A DNA stretch of 64,000 nt from Rhodococcus sp. KBS0724 (GTDB lineage Bacteria > Actinomycetota > Actinomycetes > Mycobacteriales > Mycobacteriaceae): contig NZ_VCBX02000001.1 of the NCBI RefSeq assembly GCF_005938745.2, positions 5,594,501-5,658,500 on the forward strand. The letters run 5' to 3'. Of this stretch, positions 35,153 to 43,606 are shown one piece after another. Each line of letters starts with the position of its first letter. Position 1 is the first letter of the stretch. The notes below the pieces were generated by a model, which saw only the letters and a program-made list of their open reading frames with translations, made no database searches and was not told the origin of the DNA. A program made the translations under genes and the position numbers.

Positions 35153-36364
35153 ATGATCACACTCAAAGCAGCGGGAATGCTCGACGTCGACAGCGGCGAG
35201 ATCGTCCGGCCGGCCGTCATCAAGGTCGACGAAGGCAAGATCGTCGGAATAGGCGGAACACCCGAAGGAGAAATCGTCGATCTCGGCGACCAGATTCTTC
35301 TTCCCGGCCTCATGGACATGGAGGTCAACCTCTTGATGGGTGGGCGCGGCGAAAAGCCGGTCTACTCAACGGTTCAGGATGATCCCCCGCTCCGCATGCT
35401 GCGTGCCGTGGGTAACTCGCGCCGCACTCTGCGCGCAGGTTTCACCACTGTTCGCAACCTGGGACTGTTCGTGAAGACCGGGGGCTACCTGCTCGACGTG
35501 GCTCTCGGCAAGGCAATCGACGCAGGCTGGGTCGACGGACCTCGGATCATCCCGGCCGGCCACGCGATCACTCCCACAGGCGGCCACCTGGATCCGACGA
35601 TGTTCGCGGCGTTCGCGCCGGGCGTGTTGGACCTGACTATCGAAGAGGGCATCGCCAACGGTGTCGACGAGTGCCGTAAGGCTGTTCGCTACCAGATCAA
35701 GCACGGCGCTCAGCTGATCAAGGTCTGCGTTTCGGGTGGAGTCATGTCGCACACCGGACTACCTGGTGCGCAACACTATTCCAACGAGGAACTGCGCGCG
35801 ATCGTGGACGAGGCGCACCGACGCGGTCTGCGTGTCGCGTCGCACACGCACGGCGCGGAAGCTGTGAAGGCGGCAATCGAAGCCGGCATCGACTGCATCG
35901 AGCACGGCTTTCTCGTCGACGACGAGGCCATCGCGATGATGGTCGAGCATGGCACCTTCCTGGTGCCGACCACACGCCTGGCCGATGCCATGGATACTTC
36001 CAAGGCCGCACCGGAGCTCCAGGCCAAGGCGGCCGAAATGTTCCCGCGCGCACGCCTTTCGGTCAAGGCCGCATACGACGCCGGTGTGAAGATCGCCGTA
36101 GGCACCGATGCGCCGGCGATCCCGCACGGAAAGAATGCCGACGAACTGGTTGCGCTCGTCTCTCGCGGCATGAGCAACATCTCGGTGTTGCGTGCGGCCA
36201 CCACCGTCGCGGCAGATCTCATCAACGTCACCGACCGTGGCCGTCTGGCCGAAGGTCTACTGGCCGACATCATCGCGGTACCCGGAGATCCGTTGGAGGA
36301 CATCACGGTTACACAGCGCGTCGGCTTCGTCATGAAGGGTGGAAAGATTTATGTCAACAACTGA
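35153..36364 (+). CDS. Amidohydrolase family protein with altered metal site
   Basis: 403 residues, amidohydrolase (imidazolonepropionase-like) family. Most site residues are there: Lys190 (QLIKVCVSGG, the usual carbamylated Lys), His231 (SHTHG), His251 (IEHGF) and Asp319 (VGTDAP). The N-terminal HxH that binds the alpha metal is replaced by Glu57-x-Asn59 (LMDMEVNLL). It may be a one-metal enzyme or have a changed reaction. It could open a lactam, lactone or other ring. Overlaps the next gene by 14 bp. Confidence 0.85.
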   Translation: MITLKAAGMLDVDSGEIVRPAVIKVDEGKIVGIGGTPEGEIVDLGDQILLPGLMDMEVNLLMGGRGEKPVYSTVQDDPPLRMLRAVGNSRRTLRAGFTTVRNLGLFVKTGGYLLDVALGKAIDAGWVDGPRIIPAGHAITPTGGHLDPTMFAAFAPGVLDLTIEEGIANGVDECRKAVRYQIKHGAQLIKVCVSGGVMSHTGLPGAQHYSNEELRAIVDEAHRRGLRVASHTHGAEAVKAAIEAGIDCIEHGFLVDDEAIAMMVEHGTFLVPTTRLADAMDTSKAAPELQAKAAEMFPRARLSVKAAYDAGVKIAVGTDAPAIPHGKNADELVALVSRGMSNISVLRAATTVAADLINVTDRGRLAEGLLADIIAVPGDPLEDITVTQRVGFVMKGGKIYVNN

Positions 36365-36770
36365 CGAGATCATGGAGATCTCGCAACTTCTCGCTCGCTA
36401 TGCGGTCAACATGACCAAGGGCGATGTCGACGGTGTTGTCGCAGTGTTCACTCCGGACGGCACGTACAGCGCTTTCGGCGACAAGTACCCGCTCGACGAG
36501 TTTCCCGCACTGGTTGCGGCCGCTCCCCAGGGGCTGTTCATGACGGGGACGCCGGTCGTCGAATTCACCGGTGCCGACACGGCAACCGGAAGCCAGACGC
36601 TGTGTTTCGTCGATCATGCAACACACGACATGCGGATCGGCTACTACAGTGACACGTACCTTCGCACCGAGGACGGGTGGCGACTGCAGACGCGGGCGAT
36701 GACGTTCCTGCGCCGCAACGGCGATCACGATTCGGGTATTCCTCACGCCTTTGATCGTCCGGGGGCATGA
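36351..36770 (+). CDS. SnoaL-like (NTF2 fold) protein
   Basis: 139 residues from ATG 36351, after GGTGGAAAG. The pattern is that of SnoaL/NTF2-like small enzymes: EISQLLARYAVNMTKGDVDGVVAVFTPDGTY, then CFVDHATHDMRIGYYSDTYLRTEDGWRLQTRAMTFL. Such proteins act as cyclases, isomerases, dehydratases or dioxygenase beta subunits. It overlaps both the amidohydrolase (14 bp) and the acyl-CoA dehydrogenase (4 bp), so it is firmly in the operon. Confidence 0.8.
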   Translation: MSTTDEIMEISQLLARYAVNMTKGDVDGVVAVFTPDGTYSAFGDKYPLDEFPALVAAAPQGLFMTGTPVVEFTGADTATGSQTLCFVDHATHDMRIGYYSDTYLRTEDGWRLQTRAMTFLRRNGDHDSGIPHAFDRPGA

Positions 36771-37861
36771 ACGTCCCCGAATTTCGGTCGGCCGTTGCGA
36801 CCTGGCTGACCGAAAACGATCTGTCCCCCGGAACCGATCATTCGCTCGACGGCCAGGTAGAACAGCTCGCCCGTGTACGAGCTGCACTGTTCGACGCAGG
36901 TTGGATGCGGTACGGCTGGCCGGAGGAGGTCGGCGGACTCGGCGGGCCCGCCGTCCTGCGTGCGGTGCTCGGCGAGGAAGTTGCGACCCGCGGCCTCGCC
37001 GAACCCGGCATCTACTCGATGATCGAAGTCCTTGCTCCCACAATGATTTCGTATGCTCGCCCGGAGTTGGCAGCGGAGATGGTTCCGCACCTACTCAGTG
37101 GACGTGAGCAATGGTGCCAGGGCTTCTCCGAACCCGGTTCGGGTAGCGACCTTGCGTCGCTGAGCACCCGGGCAGTTCAAGACGGGGACAACTGGGTTGT
37201 CAACGGCCAGAAGGTCTGGACGTCCTTGGCTCAGTACTCGGCGCGGTGTGTCCTGCTCACCCGTACCGGGCCGGGGCACGACGGAATTACCGCGTTCTTC
37301 GTGGACATGGACACCCCGGGCATCACCGTCCGGCCGCTGCGCACCATGCACGGAGTCGACGAGTTTGCCGAGGTCTACTTCGACGACGTCGTCGTTCCGG
37401 CGGACCGAATGCTCGGCAAGCCGGGCGACGGTTGGCGAGTGGCGATGGATCTGCTGCCCCATGAGCGTTCTACGTGCTTCTGGCATCGGATTGCCTACCT
37501 GTTCTCGCGTCTGGATCAGTTGATCGCCGAATCCGACACAAACGCAACAGATGACGCCGAACTCGGTGCCGCCTACCTGGCACTGCACACCGTGCGAGCC
37601 CGGTCCCTTGCAACGCAGACCCGGTTGGCGGAGGGCGCAAAGATCGGCCCGGAGACGTCGATCGACAAGGTGCTGCTGGCGACCTCCGAGCAGCAGTTGT
37701 TCGATACCGTGCGCGACTTGTTGCCCGGCACCATCGAACTCGACGAGACGCCATGGCGGTCGGAGTTCCTGTACTCGCGTGCAGCCACCATCTACGGCGG
37801 TACGGCTGAAATTCAGCGCAACATCATCGCGCGGCGACTGCTGGATCTGGGGAAGGAATGA
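36767..37861 (+). CDS. Acyl-CoA dehydrogenase, large subunit of a probable heteromeric pair (pair 1)
   Basis: 364 residues. FAD/substrate motif GFSEPGSGSDLAS and VWTS are clear, with C-terminal IYGGTAEIQRNIIARRLLDLG. The normal YEGT Glu is Gly; Glu in LLPHERS is a candidate base. It is followed with a 4-bp overlap by a shorter dehydrogenase lacking several FAD-site motifs. This arrangement matches the alpha2beta2 FadE/ChsE-type enzymes of actinobacterial steroid catabolism, which act on bulky ring or side-chain CoA esters. Confidence 0.85.
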   Translation: MNVPEFRSAVATWLTENDLSPGTDHSLDGQVEQLARVRAALFDAGWMRYGWPEEVGGLGGPAVLRAVLGEEVATRGLAEPGIYSMIEVLAPTMISYARPELAAEMVPHLLSGREQWCQGFSEPGSGSDLASLSTRAVQDGDNWVVNGQKVWTSLAQYSARCVLLTRTGPGHDGITAFFVDMDTPGITVRPLRTMHGVDEFAEVYFDDVVVPADRMLGKPGDGWRVAMDLLPHERSTCFWHRIAYLFSRLDQLIAESDTNATDDAELGAAYLALHTVRARSLATQTRLAEGAKIGPETSIDKVLLATSEQQLFDTVRDLLPGTIELDETPWRSEFLYSRAATIYGGTAEIQRNIIARRLLDLGKE

Positions 37862-38655
37862 GCATGCACGACGACGAGCTGAATCTGCTCACCGAAACGC
37901 TGCACAAGACGATGCTCAGTGTGTCCGGCACCGAACTCGATGCGGCCATGACCGAACTCGGCTGGATCGAGATGCTCACCGAAATGCCCGATACAGCAGT
38001 GCCCCTGGTATTTCGGCTCCTCGGCGAGACCGGCGCCCATGCACCACTGATCAACGATGTGGTCTTAGCCGATACCGCACTCAGTCTGCCCGCCGGCGGT
38101 ACCGTCGCGCTGCCGTACTCCGGTGGGCGCTGGGTCCGGTGGGAGCGGAGCGAGGGACCCGGAACAACGTTGGACACCGATGTTCCGCTCCGCGTCGTAG
38201 AGGCCGGTGATACCGTCCCGCTCGCGGCAGGTCGCCGGGCACTCGGATGGTGGTTGGTGGGTACCAGTCGCGCAATGCTCGACCTCGCCCGCACCCATGC
38301 CTTGAACCGCATGCAGTTCGGTAAGCCGGTGGCATCGTTCCAGGCTGTTCGCCATCGGCTTGCCGAGACGCTGGTCGCCATCGAGGGCGCGGAAGCAACG
38401 CTGAATACCGCGACCGACGACCTCGGCTCACTTCTCGCGAAGGCCGCGGCCGGCAAAGCTGCACTGACAACAGCCCGCCACTGCCAGCAAGTACTCGGAG
38501 GGATCGGTTTCACTGCCGAGCACGACCTTCACCGTCACGTCCGCCGAGCCATGCTTCTCGACGGATTACTCGGCAGTGCACGGGAACTGACCCGTGAGGC
38601 GGGGGCAATCATCCGCACTCACGGATGTGCTCCGCGTCTGACGCAACTGAGCTGA
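37858..38655 (+). CDS. Acyl-CoA dehydrogenase, small subunit (pair 1)
   Basis: 265 residues, short for the family. The N-terminal FAD-binding SEPGxGSD segment is missing. The C-terminal helices are kept: RMQFGKPVASFQAVRHRLAE and QVLGGIGFTAEHDLHRHVRRA, the GGIGFTxEH motif of FadE-type partner subunits. It overlaps the large subunit by 4 bp, and the two should form a heterotetramer. A hairpin follows shortly after its stop. Confidence 0.85.
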   Translation: MSMHDDELNLLTETLHKTMLSVSGTELDAAMTELGWIEMLTEMPDTAVPLVFRLLGETGAHAPLINDVVLADTALSLPAGGTVALPYSGGRWVRWERSEGPGTTLDTDVPLRVVEAGDTVPLAAGRRALGWWLVGTSRAMLDLARTHALNRMQFGKPVASFQAVRHRLAETLVAIEGAEATLNTATDDLGSLLAKAAAGKAALTTARHCQQVLGGIGFTAEHDLHRHVRRAMLLDGLLGSARELTREAGAIIRTHGCAPRLTQLS

Positions 38656-38668
38656 GCTGACACACAAG

Positions 38669-39232
38669 TCAGGTCGTCGGCGGAGGCGCGTCACGAAAGA
38701 GCGCCTCCGCCGACACCGCCAGGCGCCCGTCCACGGTGATCTCACCGTGAGCGCGGGGCTTCTCGTCCGTATTCCTCATCTGACAACCGGTGATCACAAT
38801 GTCTTCGAAGAGCGGAAGAGGCTGGTGGTAGCGCACCACCAGTTCCTCGATCTGGGTGCGTTCCTCCGGGTGTGCCAGGGCGAGTACGTGATCGAGCATC
38901 AGCGCCGACATCCCACCGTGCACAAGTCCTTGCGGCCCCTGGTAGGGCAGGCCAAGCGAACCGGTCGCCCTGACACTGCCGTCCGGCAATCTCTCCATCT
39001 TCAGAGGCGGCGCGAGGGCATTGCCTCTCCCACACACAGGGTCATGGAACTCCGCTGGTCCAGTGTTTCTCTCGAGCGCCTCCTCGATGCGGTCCAGTTC
39101 GTCGGCTATCGCGACCACGGCCGGCTCGTTCTCGTCCACACGCAGGAGAAGATCAGTCAATCGTCGCAGCCCGTCCGCCGTGTCGTCGATCAGCGACGGG
39201 GTAATACCTTCAGCCCTGTCGATCTTGGCCAC
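38669..39232 (-). CDS. Hotdog-fold thioesterase (PaaI-like)
   Basis: 187 residues if it starts at a GTG at 39232, which has AGAGG at the right distance; GTG 39247 is possible. The hotdog core is YQGPQGLVHGGMSALMLDHVLALA, with HGG and Asp as in PaaI-type acyl-CoA thioesterases. It may release stalled acyl groups from CoA. It overlaps the end of a second thioesterase gene, which suggests a paired, possibly heteromeric enzyme. Confidence 0.75.
   Translation of the reverse strand: MAKIDRAEGITPSLIDDTADGLRRLTDLLLRVDENEPAVVAIADELDRIEEALERNTGPAEFHDPVCGRGNALAPPLKMERLPDGSVRATGSLGLPYQGPQGLVHGGMSALMLDHVLALAHPEERTQIEELVVRYHQPLPLFEDIVITGCQMRNTDEKPRAHGEITVDGRLAVSAEALFRDAPPPTT
38676..38714. terminator. Hairpin at the end of convergent genes
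   Basis: Perfect 14-bp inverted repeat (GTCGGCGGAGGCGC, 38676-38689; 38701-38714) with an 11-nt loop. It overlaps the last codons of the minus-strand thioesterase gene and follows the plus-strand acyl-CoA dehydrogenase gene by 20 bp. Confidence 0.6.
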
Positions 39233-39839
39233 GAGGTCCTCTTTCACGTGGAATGATGAACAGACCCTCTGCACTCACGCACAGGTCGTGTTCCCACCAG
39301 ATTTCCCCACGGCACCACGACTTTCGGCCGTCGACATAGACGTGCCAGGCTCGCACCGTCAGGTCGCGGCCCACCGGCATCGGGTGATGGTAGCGAAGCG
39401 TCAACCCTGCTGTCATGGCGGGGACACCTGCTGCCATGTTCGCCTCCGCCAGGGCAACGTCGAGGACCATAGCAGCAAAGCCCTCATGCACTACTCCGAG
39501 TGAGCTCTGATACGCGGCCGAGAAATTGACAGTTCCCTCATTACCATCGCCGATGTGACGCAAGTGCAGCGGCGCGGCAAGCACATTGGCGGAGCCGACA
39601 ACCGGACTGTATCGGATGATTCTGCCGATAGTGTTCATCTGATACACCCGCTCGGCGGCAGAGCAGGAGCGAGCCTCGAGATCATCGGCAAGAGCCCTGA
39701 TCCGAGAAGCCACGGCGGAGAGTCCCGGCATGTCGGAGCGGGCGGTCGCTACAGCCGCCGTCAGCCGTCGCACGGACGCAGCAGCTCGGGCAACCTGATC
39801 CGACTCCTGCGGTGCCACTGTGTCCACGTCGCACCTCAT
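39210..39839 (-). CDS. Hotdog-fold thioesterase (PaaI-like)
   Basis: 209 residues. The hotdog core is SSLGVVHEGFAAMVLDVALAEAN, with HEG in place of HGG, then LTLRYHHPMPVGRDLTVRAW. The N-terminal 60 residues are an extra helical part with no clear match. It lies 18 bp after the LLM oxidoreductase gene on the same strand and overlaps the start of the second thioesterase. Confidence 0.75.
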   Translation of the reverse strand: MRCDVDTVAPQESDQVARAAASVRRLTAAVATARSDMPGLSAVASRIRALADDLEARSCSAAERVYQMNTIGRIIRYSPVVGSANVLAAPLHLRHIGDGNEGTVNFSAAYQSSLGVVHEGFAAMVLDVALAEANMAAGVPAMTAGLTLRYHHPMPVGRDLTVRAWHVYVDGRKSWCRGEIWWEHDLCVSAEGLFIIPRERGPRGQDRQG

Positions 39840-39857
39840 CCGTTTCCTCTCAGACAG

Positions 39858-40784
39858 TTACGGTGTTACAGGGGTTGCCATTTCAGCGAGAAGATCGGTG
39901 GTGCGGCGAACGGATTCCTTCCGGTCCGCGCCGACGGGGAATACGGCAGCCCAGATATCTGTGGCGCCGGCATCCACCAGAGACTGCAACTGAGCGCGTA
40001 CCGATCGAGCGTTGCCGACAATCGCCACATCCGCCGGGCTGCTTGCGCCGCCGGCATCGAGAACCCTTTGGTAGTTCGGCATTCCGGCATACGCGGTGGC
40101 GTTTGCCGCAACAGCGGCACGAGCTTCGTCGGCATCGTCGTGAACTGCCACCGGCAGCCCGGCAACAATTCGAGGCGTTGGGCGACCCGCAGATTCCGCA
40201 GCAGCATGTAACGCGGGAGCAATGTGGGAATCGATCACCTTGCCCGACGCCATCCATAGCACCGTTCCGGCGGCGTATTGCCCCGCCACCCGCAACATGC
40301 GGGGCGACATGGCGGAGAGCAGCACCGGCACGTCGTGGACGACCTTGGCCATCCGGCCGGCACTGCGCGTCGACCAGTCCGCGCCGCGGAAGTCGACGTC
40401 TTCACCGCGAAGCAGTGCGGTGACGATCTGTACATATTCTTCGGTATTGCGCCCCGGGCGATCGTAGGACAAGCCGTACACGTCCCGGACCAGCGATTCG
40501 TGCGAAGGCCCGAGTCCCAATGTGAATCCCTTGCGTCCCATGGCCTCTGATACGGCTGCAACGCGATTCGCCTGCAGCAGCGGATGGCACGGATAGGTCT
40601 GCAGAACAGCAGTTCCGAGCTCGATCGACGTCGTGGCCCGCCCCGCTACCGCAAGGGCGGTCAGCGGATCACCGGCGACTGTGCTGGCATACCAGAGTGA
40701 GGTAAAACCGTCTGCCTCTGCTCGTTGCGCTTGCTGGACGATTTTGTCGGTGGACGAAGCGCCGCCGGTCAATCCGATTCGCAT
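39858..40784 (-). CDS. LLM class F420/flavin-dependent oxidoreductase
   Basis: 308 residues, luciferase-like monooxygenase fold with motifs typical of F420-dependent actinobacterial members: MRIGLTGGASSTDKIVQQAQRAEADGF, LGTAVLQTYPCHPLLQAN and GRKGFTLGLGPSHESLVRDVYG. It could be an F420-linked reductase or dehydrogenase, or an FMN monooxygenase. It heads the LLM-thioesterase-thioesterase operon and is divergent from a SnoaL-like gene with a long palindrome between. Confidence 0.85.
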   Translation of the reverse strand: MRIGLTGGASSTDKIVQQAQRAEADGFTSLWYASTVAGDPLTALAVAGRATTSIELGTAVLQTYPCHPLLQANRVAAVSEAMGRKGFTLGLGPSHESLVRDVYGLSYDRPGRNTEEYVQIVTALLRGEDVDFRGADWSTRSAGRMAKVVHDVPVLLSAMSPRMLRVAGQYAAGTVLWMASGKVIDSHIAPALHAAAESAGRPTPRIVAGLPVAVHDDADEARAAVAANATAYAGMPNYQRVLDAGGASSPADVAIVGNARSVRAQLQSLVDAGATDIWAAVFPVGADRKESVRRTTDLLAEMATPVTP

Positions 40785-40899
40785 GATTCCTCCAAGGTTG
40801 GAGTGGCTGATCCTGGCCGCCTTCTGGCGCGAATCATGCTGCCAGAGAATTGGGTTGGCCTCGACGGAGAAAGATGTCCGCCGGTTGAATCACGCCACG

Positions 40900-40927
40900 A
40901 TTGGACTATACAACTGTATAGTCCAAT
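40900..40927. promoter_or_regulatory. Perfect 28-bp palindrome, probable operator
   Basis: ATTGGACTATACA (40900-40912) and TGTATAGTCCAAT (40915-40927) pair perfectly around two bases. It lies in the 199-bp region between the LLM gene (-) and the SnoaL-like gene (+). It differs from the TGAGAAT-type site, so a different regulator, not coded next to it, should bind here. Confidence 0.7.
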
Positions 40928-40983
40928 ACGTCTATCGCGGCAGACTTCCCTGCCGACATCACATCAGCTGAAATGAGCAGAGG

Positions 40984-41577
40984 ATGACCCTCGACAACTC
41001 CCCCGAGACCCAGCAGTTCGAGAACCAGCAATTCGAGACGCTGCAGAAAGATGTCCGCTATCTCATGGATCGCACCGCGATTCTGGACTGCATCAGTCGG
41101 CACGCCCGCGGATGCGATCGTCACGACATCGATCTCATCACCGCCGCGTACCACGACAACGGCGTCGACGAACATGGGTTCGCAACCAATACGGGCCCCG
41201 AATACGGCGATTGGGCGAACACTGCCCACGCCGAAACCTCGAAGGTACACACGCACAACATCACCACGCACTCGTGCGACATCGACGGCGAGGCCGCACA
41301 TGCCGAAAGCTACGTCATCGTTGTCCTCGTCGGCAGTGACGGCAAGAGCGCGCAATTCATCAGCGGACGCTATCTCGATCGCCTGGAACGGCGAGAGGGG
41401 CAGTGGCGCATTGCAGTTCGGCGATCAACCGTCGAGGCAATGTTCGTCGCCGACGCACGGGTGCTGCAATCACCCTTCTTCACCGAGAAGGGCTACCTCG
41501 TCGGCACCCGCGACCGCGAGGATTTGTCGTACGAACGTCCGTTGACGTTGGAGAAGCCGGCGCCCGCAAGGTGGTAA
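40984..41577 (+). CDS. SnoaL-like (NTF2 fold) protein
   Basis: 197 residues. The N-terminal part reads YLMDRTAILDCISRHARGCDRHDIDLITAAYHDNGVDEHG, typical of SnoaL_4-type domains, with later HNITTHSCDIDGEAAHAESY and a GRYLDRLERREGQWRIAVRR strand. It may be a dehydratase, isomerase or beta-subunit-like protein. It stands alone on its strand and is closed by a strong hairpin. Confidence 0.8.
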   Translation: MTLDNSPETQQFENQQFETLQKDVRYLMDRTAILDCISRHARGCDRHDIDLITAAYHDNGVDEHGFATNTGPEYGDWANTAHAETSKVHTHNITTHSCDIDGEAAHAESYVIVVLVGSDGKSAQFISGRYLDRLERREGQWRIAVRRSTVEAMFVADARVLQSPFFTEKGYLVGTRDREDLSYERPLTLEKPAPARW

Positions 41578-41580
41578 TGA

Positions 41581-41628
41581 CCCTGTGCGCCTTTCCGGTA
41601 GCTCGAACTACCAGAAAGGCGCACAGGG
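41581..41628. terminator. Bidirectional terminator hairpin
   Basis: 21-bp stem (41581-41601 and 41608-41628) with a single mismatch and a 6-nt loop. It lies between the convergent SnoaL-like (+) and enoyl-CoA hydratase (-) genes. Confidence 0.8.
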
Positions 41629-41637
41629 CAGAAGGCC

Positions 41638-42420
41638 CTACTTGATCTTTTCCTTCATCTCGTCCAGCTTCACCAGGATCGGGTAGCCCGAAACGCTCAG
41701 AGCGTTACCGTGACCGGTCTGGTGGATGTCGAACACCGACTGAACGGCAGCGTAGAAGCCCTGCACGTCGAGTGTCTGGTTGACTGCGCGCTTGGCCTGA
41801 CGGAGGCCGAAGGACGGCATCTCGGCGATCTGCAAGGCCATGGCGCGTGCCTCGGCGTCGAGCTGATCGCGCGGCACCACCTTGTTGACCATGCCGGTCT
41901 TCTCAGCCTCTTCGGCCGTCACCGGACGACCGGTGAAGAGGATTTCCTTTGCCTTACGGGCGCCGAGTTCCCAGGTGTGACCGTGGTATTCGACGCCGCC
42001 GATTCCCATGAGCGCAACCGGATCGGAGAACAAGGCGTCCTCGGACGCAATGATCAGGTCGCACGGCCAGCACAGCATCAACCCACCCGCGATGATGCGG
42101 CCCTGAACAGCCGCGATCGACGGCTTGGGAGTGTTGCGCCAGCGCAACGTGTATTCCAGGTATCTACGGCTTTCGGCGCGGTAGATCCATTCCAAGGTGA
42201 TCTCCTTGGGCGATGGCCAACGATCATTGAGGTCGTGACCGGCCGAAAAGTGCTTGCCCTCAGCACGAACCACGATCACCGCGACATCGTCGTCCTCGGC
42301 CGCACGGGTCCAGGCTGCGTCGAGTTCGTCGAGCAACTGCATGTTCTGGACGTTCGCAACTTCGGGACGGTTGAGGGTGATGGTCGCAATCTTGTCGGCC
42401 ACCTCGTAGAGAATGTACAT
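41638..42420 (-). CDS. Enoyl-CoA hydratase/isomerase family protein
   Basis: 260 residues from the ATG at 42420, with GAGGAG upstream. Crotonase pattern: LNRPEVANVQ, KHFSAGHDLNDRW and QGRIIAGGLMLCWPCDLI. The usual catalytic-Glu region is VALMGIGGVEYHG, so the active-site acids are not the standard pair and the reaction may differ (hydrolase, isomerase or ring cleavage). It is the last gene of an operon with acyl-CoA dehydrogenase pair 2, 10 bp after the large subunit. Confidence 0.85.
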   Translation of the reverse strand: MYILYEVADKIATITLNRPEVANVQNMQLLDELDAAWTRAAEDDDVAVIVVRAEGKHFSAGHDLNDRWPSPKEITLEWIYRAESRRYLEYTLRWRNTPKPSIAAVQGRIIAGGLMLCWPCDLIIASEDALFSDPVALMGIGGVEYHGHTWELGARKAKEILFTGRPVTAEEAEKTGMVNKVVPRDQLDAEARAMALQIAEMPSFGLRQAKRAVNQTLDVQGFYAAVQSVFDIHQTGHGNALSVSGYPILVKLDEMKEKIK

Positions 42421-42430
42421 GTCAGGCTCC

Positions 42431-43606
42431 TCAGCTTCGGGGAAGGCCGAGCACTCGCTCGGCGACAATAGTGCGCTGGATTTCGGAGGTTCCACCGGCG
42501 ATCGTGCCGGCGAAGCTTCGTGCATAGCGTTCGAACCAACTCGAACTGAAGGCCTCGTTGTCCATCGGGTTGTACGCCGATGTCAAAGCCGGATGAACCA
42601 ATCCTTCAGGCCCGGCAGCGATCAGGGCCTCTTCCGAAGAGCGTTGTACCGCTTCGGAACCGAGCAGTTTCAGTATCGACAGGGCGGCCACGTCCTGCTC
42701 GCCGCGAGCAGCGCGCGCCAACGCCGCCGAACCGAGCAGACGCAGCGCCTGATGGTCCATCACGAGCGTCGCGTAGTGATCCCGGTCGATGTCCGTCGCC
42801 GGATGGAAGTCCGCGATCAGATCTTGCAGGCGATCGGCAAAGCTGAGCCACAACAGGTTTCGCTCATGTCCGAGCGAACCGGTTGCCACCGACCACCCCT
42901 TGTTCAGTTCACCGATCAGGTTTTCTGCCGGAACTTTCACATCGGTGAAGAACACTTCGTTGAAGTCGAGATCATCGTCTGCGCAGATGGATGCAAAGGG
43001 CCGGCGAACCAAGCCGGGCGAGTCGGTGGGGATCATCAGCACGCTGATGCCCTGATGTTTCGGAGCGTCGGGATCGGTGCGGACGAAAGTCAGGATCACG
43101 TCGGCGTCATGCGCGCCGGATGTCCAGACCTTCTGGCCGTTGACCACAAAATGGTCACCGTCGCGGTCGGCTCGGGTGCGCAGCGAAGCCAGATCCGAAC
43201 CTGCGCCTGGCTCGCTCATGCCGAGCGCAGCGGTGATCTCGGCACGCAATATCGGTGCGGCCCACTGCTTTTTCTGCTCCTCGGTTCCGAACGAGAGCAA
43301 CGACGCGGCAATGATGCCCAGCCCTTGTGGGTTGAAGCTGTGGTAGATCCGCCGCTTCGACAGTTCCTCCAAATGCACGTACTGCTCGAGGATCCCGGCG
43401 CCCCGCCCACCGAATTCCGGCGGGTTGCCCGGCAACAGCCAACCGTTGTCGAACTGCAGGCGCTGCCAGGCGCGAGCCCACTGCGGAATATCCGCGCTGG
43501 ATCCGGCGCGCTCCGCGGCCTGCGCCTCGCTCGGAAGATTCTCGTCCAGGAAAGCGCGGAACTCGGCCCGGAATTCCTCGACATCGGCGTCAAAGTTGAG
43601 TTGCAC
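42431..43606 (-). CDS. Acyl-CoA dehydrogenase, large subunit (pair 2)
   Basis: 391 residues. GMSEPGAGSDLAS and VWTSGAHDAD give the FAD/substrate site; the C-terminus is FAGTIAGGTSEIQRTIVAERVLGLP. Glu in SLGHERN is a candidate base. It overlaps the small-subunit gene by 17 bp. With the hydratase that follows, the operon supplies dehydrogenation and hydration of one pathway acyl-CoA. A regulon operator lies upstream of the first gene. Confidence 0.85.
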   Translation of the reverse strand: MQLNFDADVEEFRAEFRAFLDENLPSEAQAAERAGSSADIPQWARAWQRLQFDNGWLLPGNPPEFGGRGAGILEQYVHLEELSKRRIYHSFNPQGLGIIAASLLSFGTEEQKKQWAAPILRAEITAALGMSEPGAGSDLASLRTRADRDGDHFVVNGQKVWTSGAHDADVILTFVRTDPDAPKHQGISVLMIPTDSPGLVRRPFASICADDDLDFNEVFFTDVKVPAENLIGELNKGWSVATGSLGHERNLLWLSFADRLQDLIADFHPATDIDRDHYATLVMDHQALRLLGSAALARAARGEQDVAALSILKLLGSEAVQRSSEEALIAAGPEGLVHPALTSAYNPMDNEAFSSSWFERYARSFAGTIAGGTSEIQRTIVAERVLGLPRS

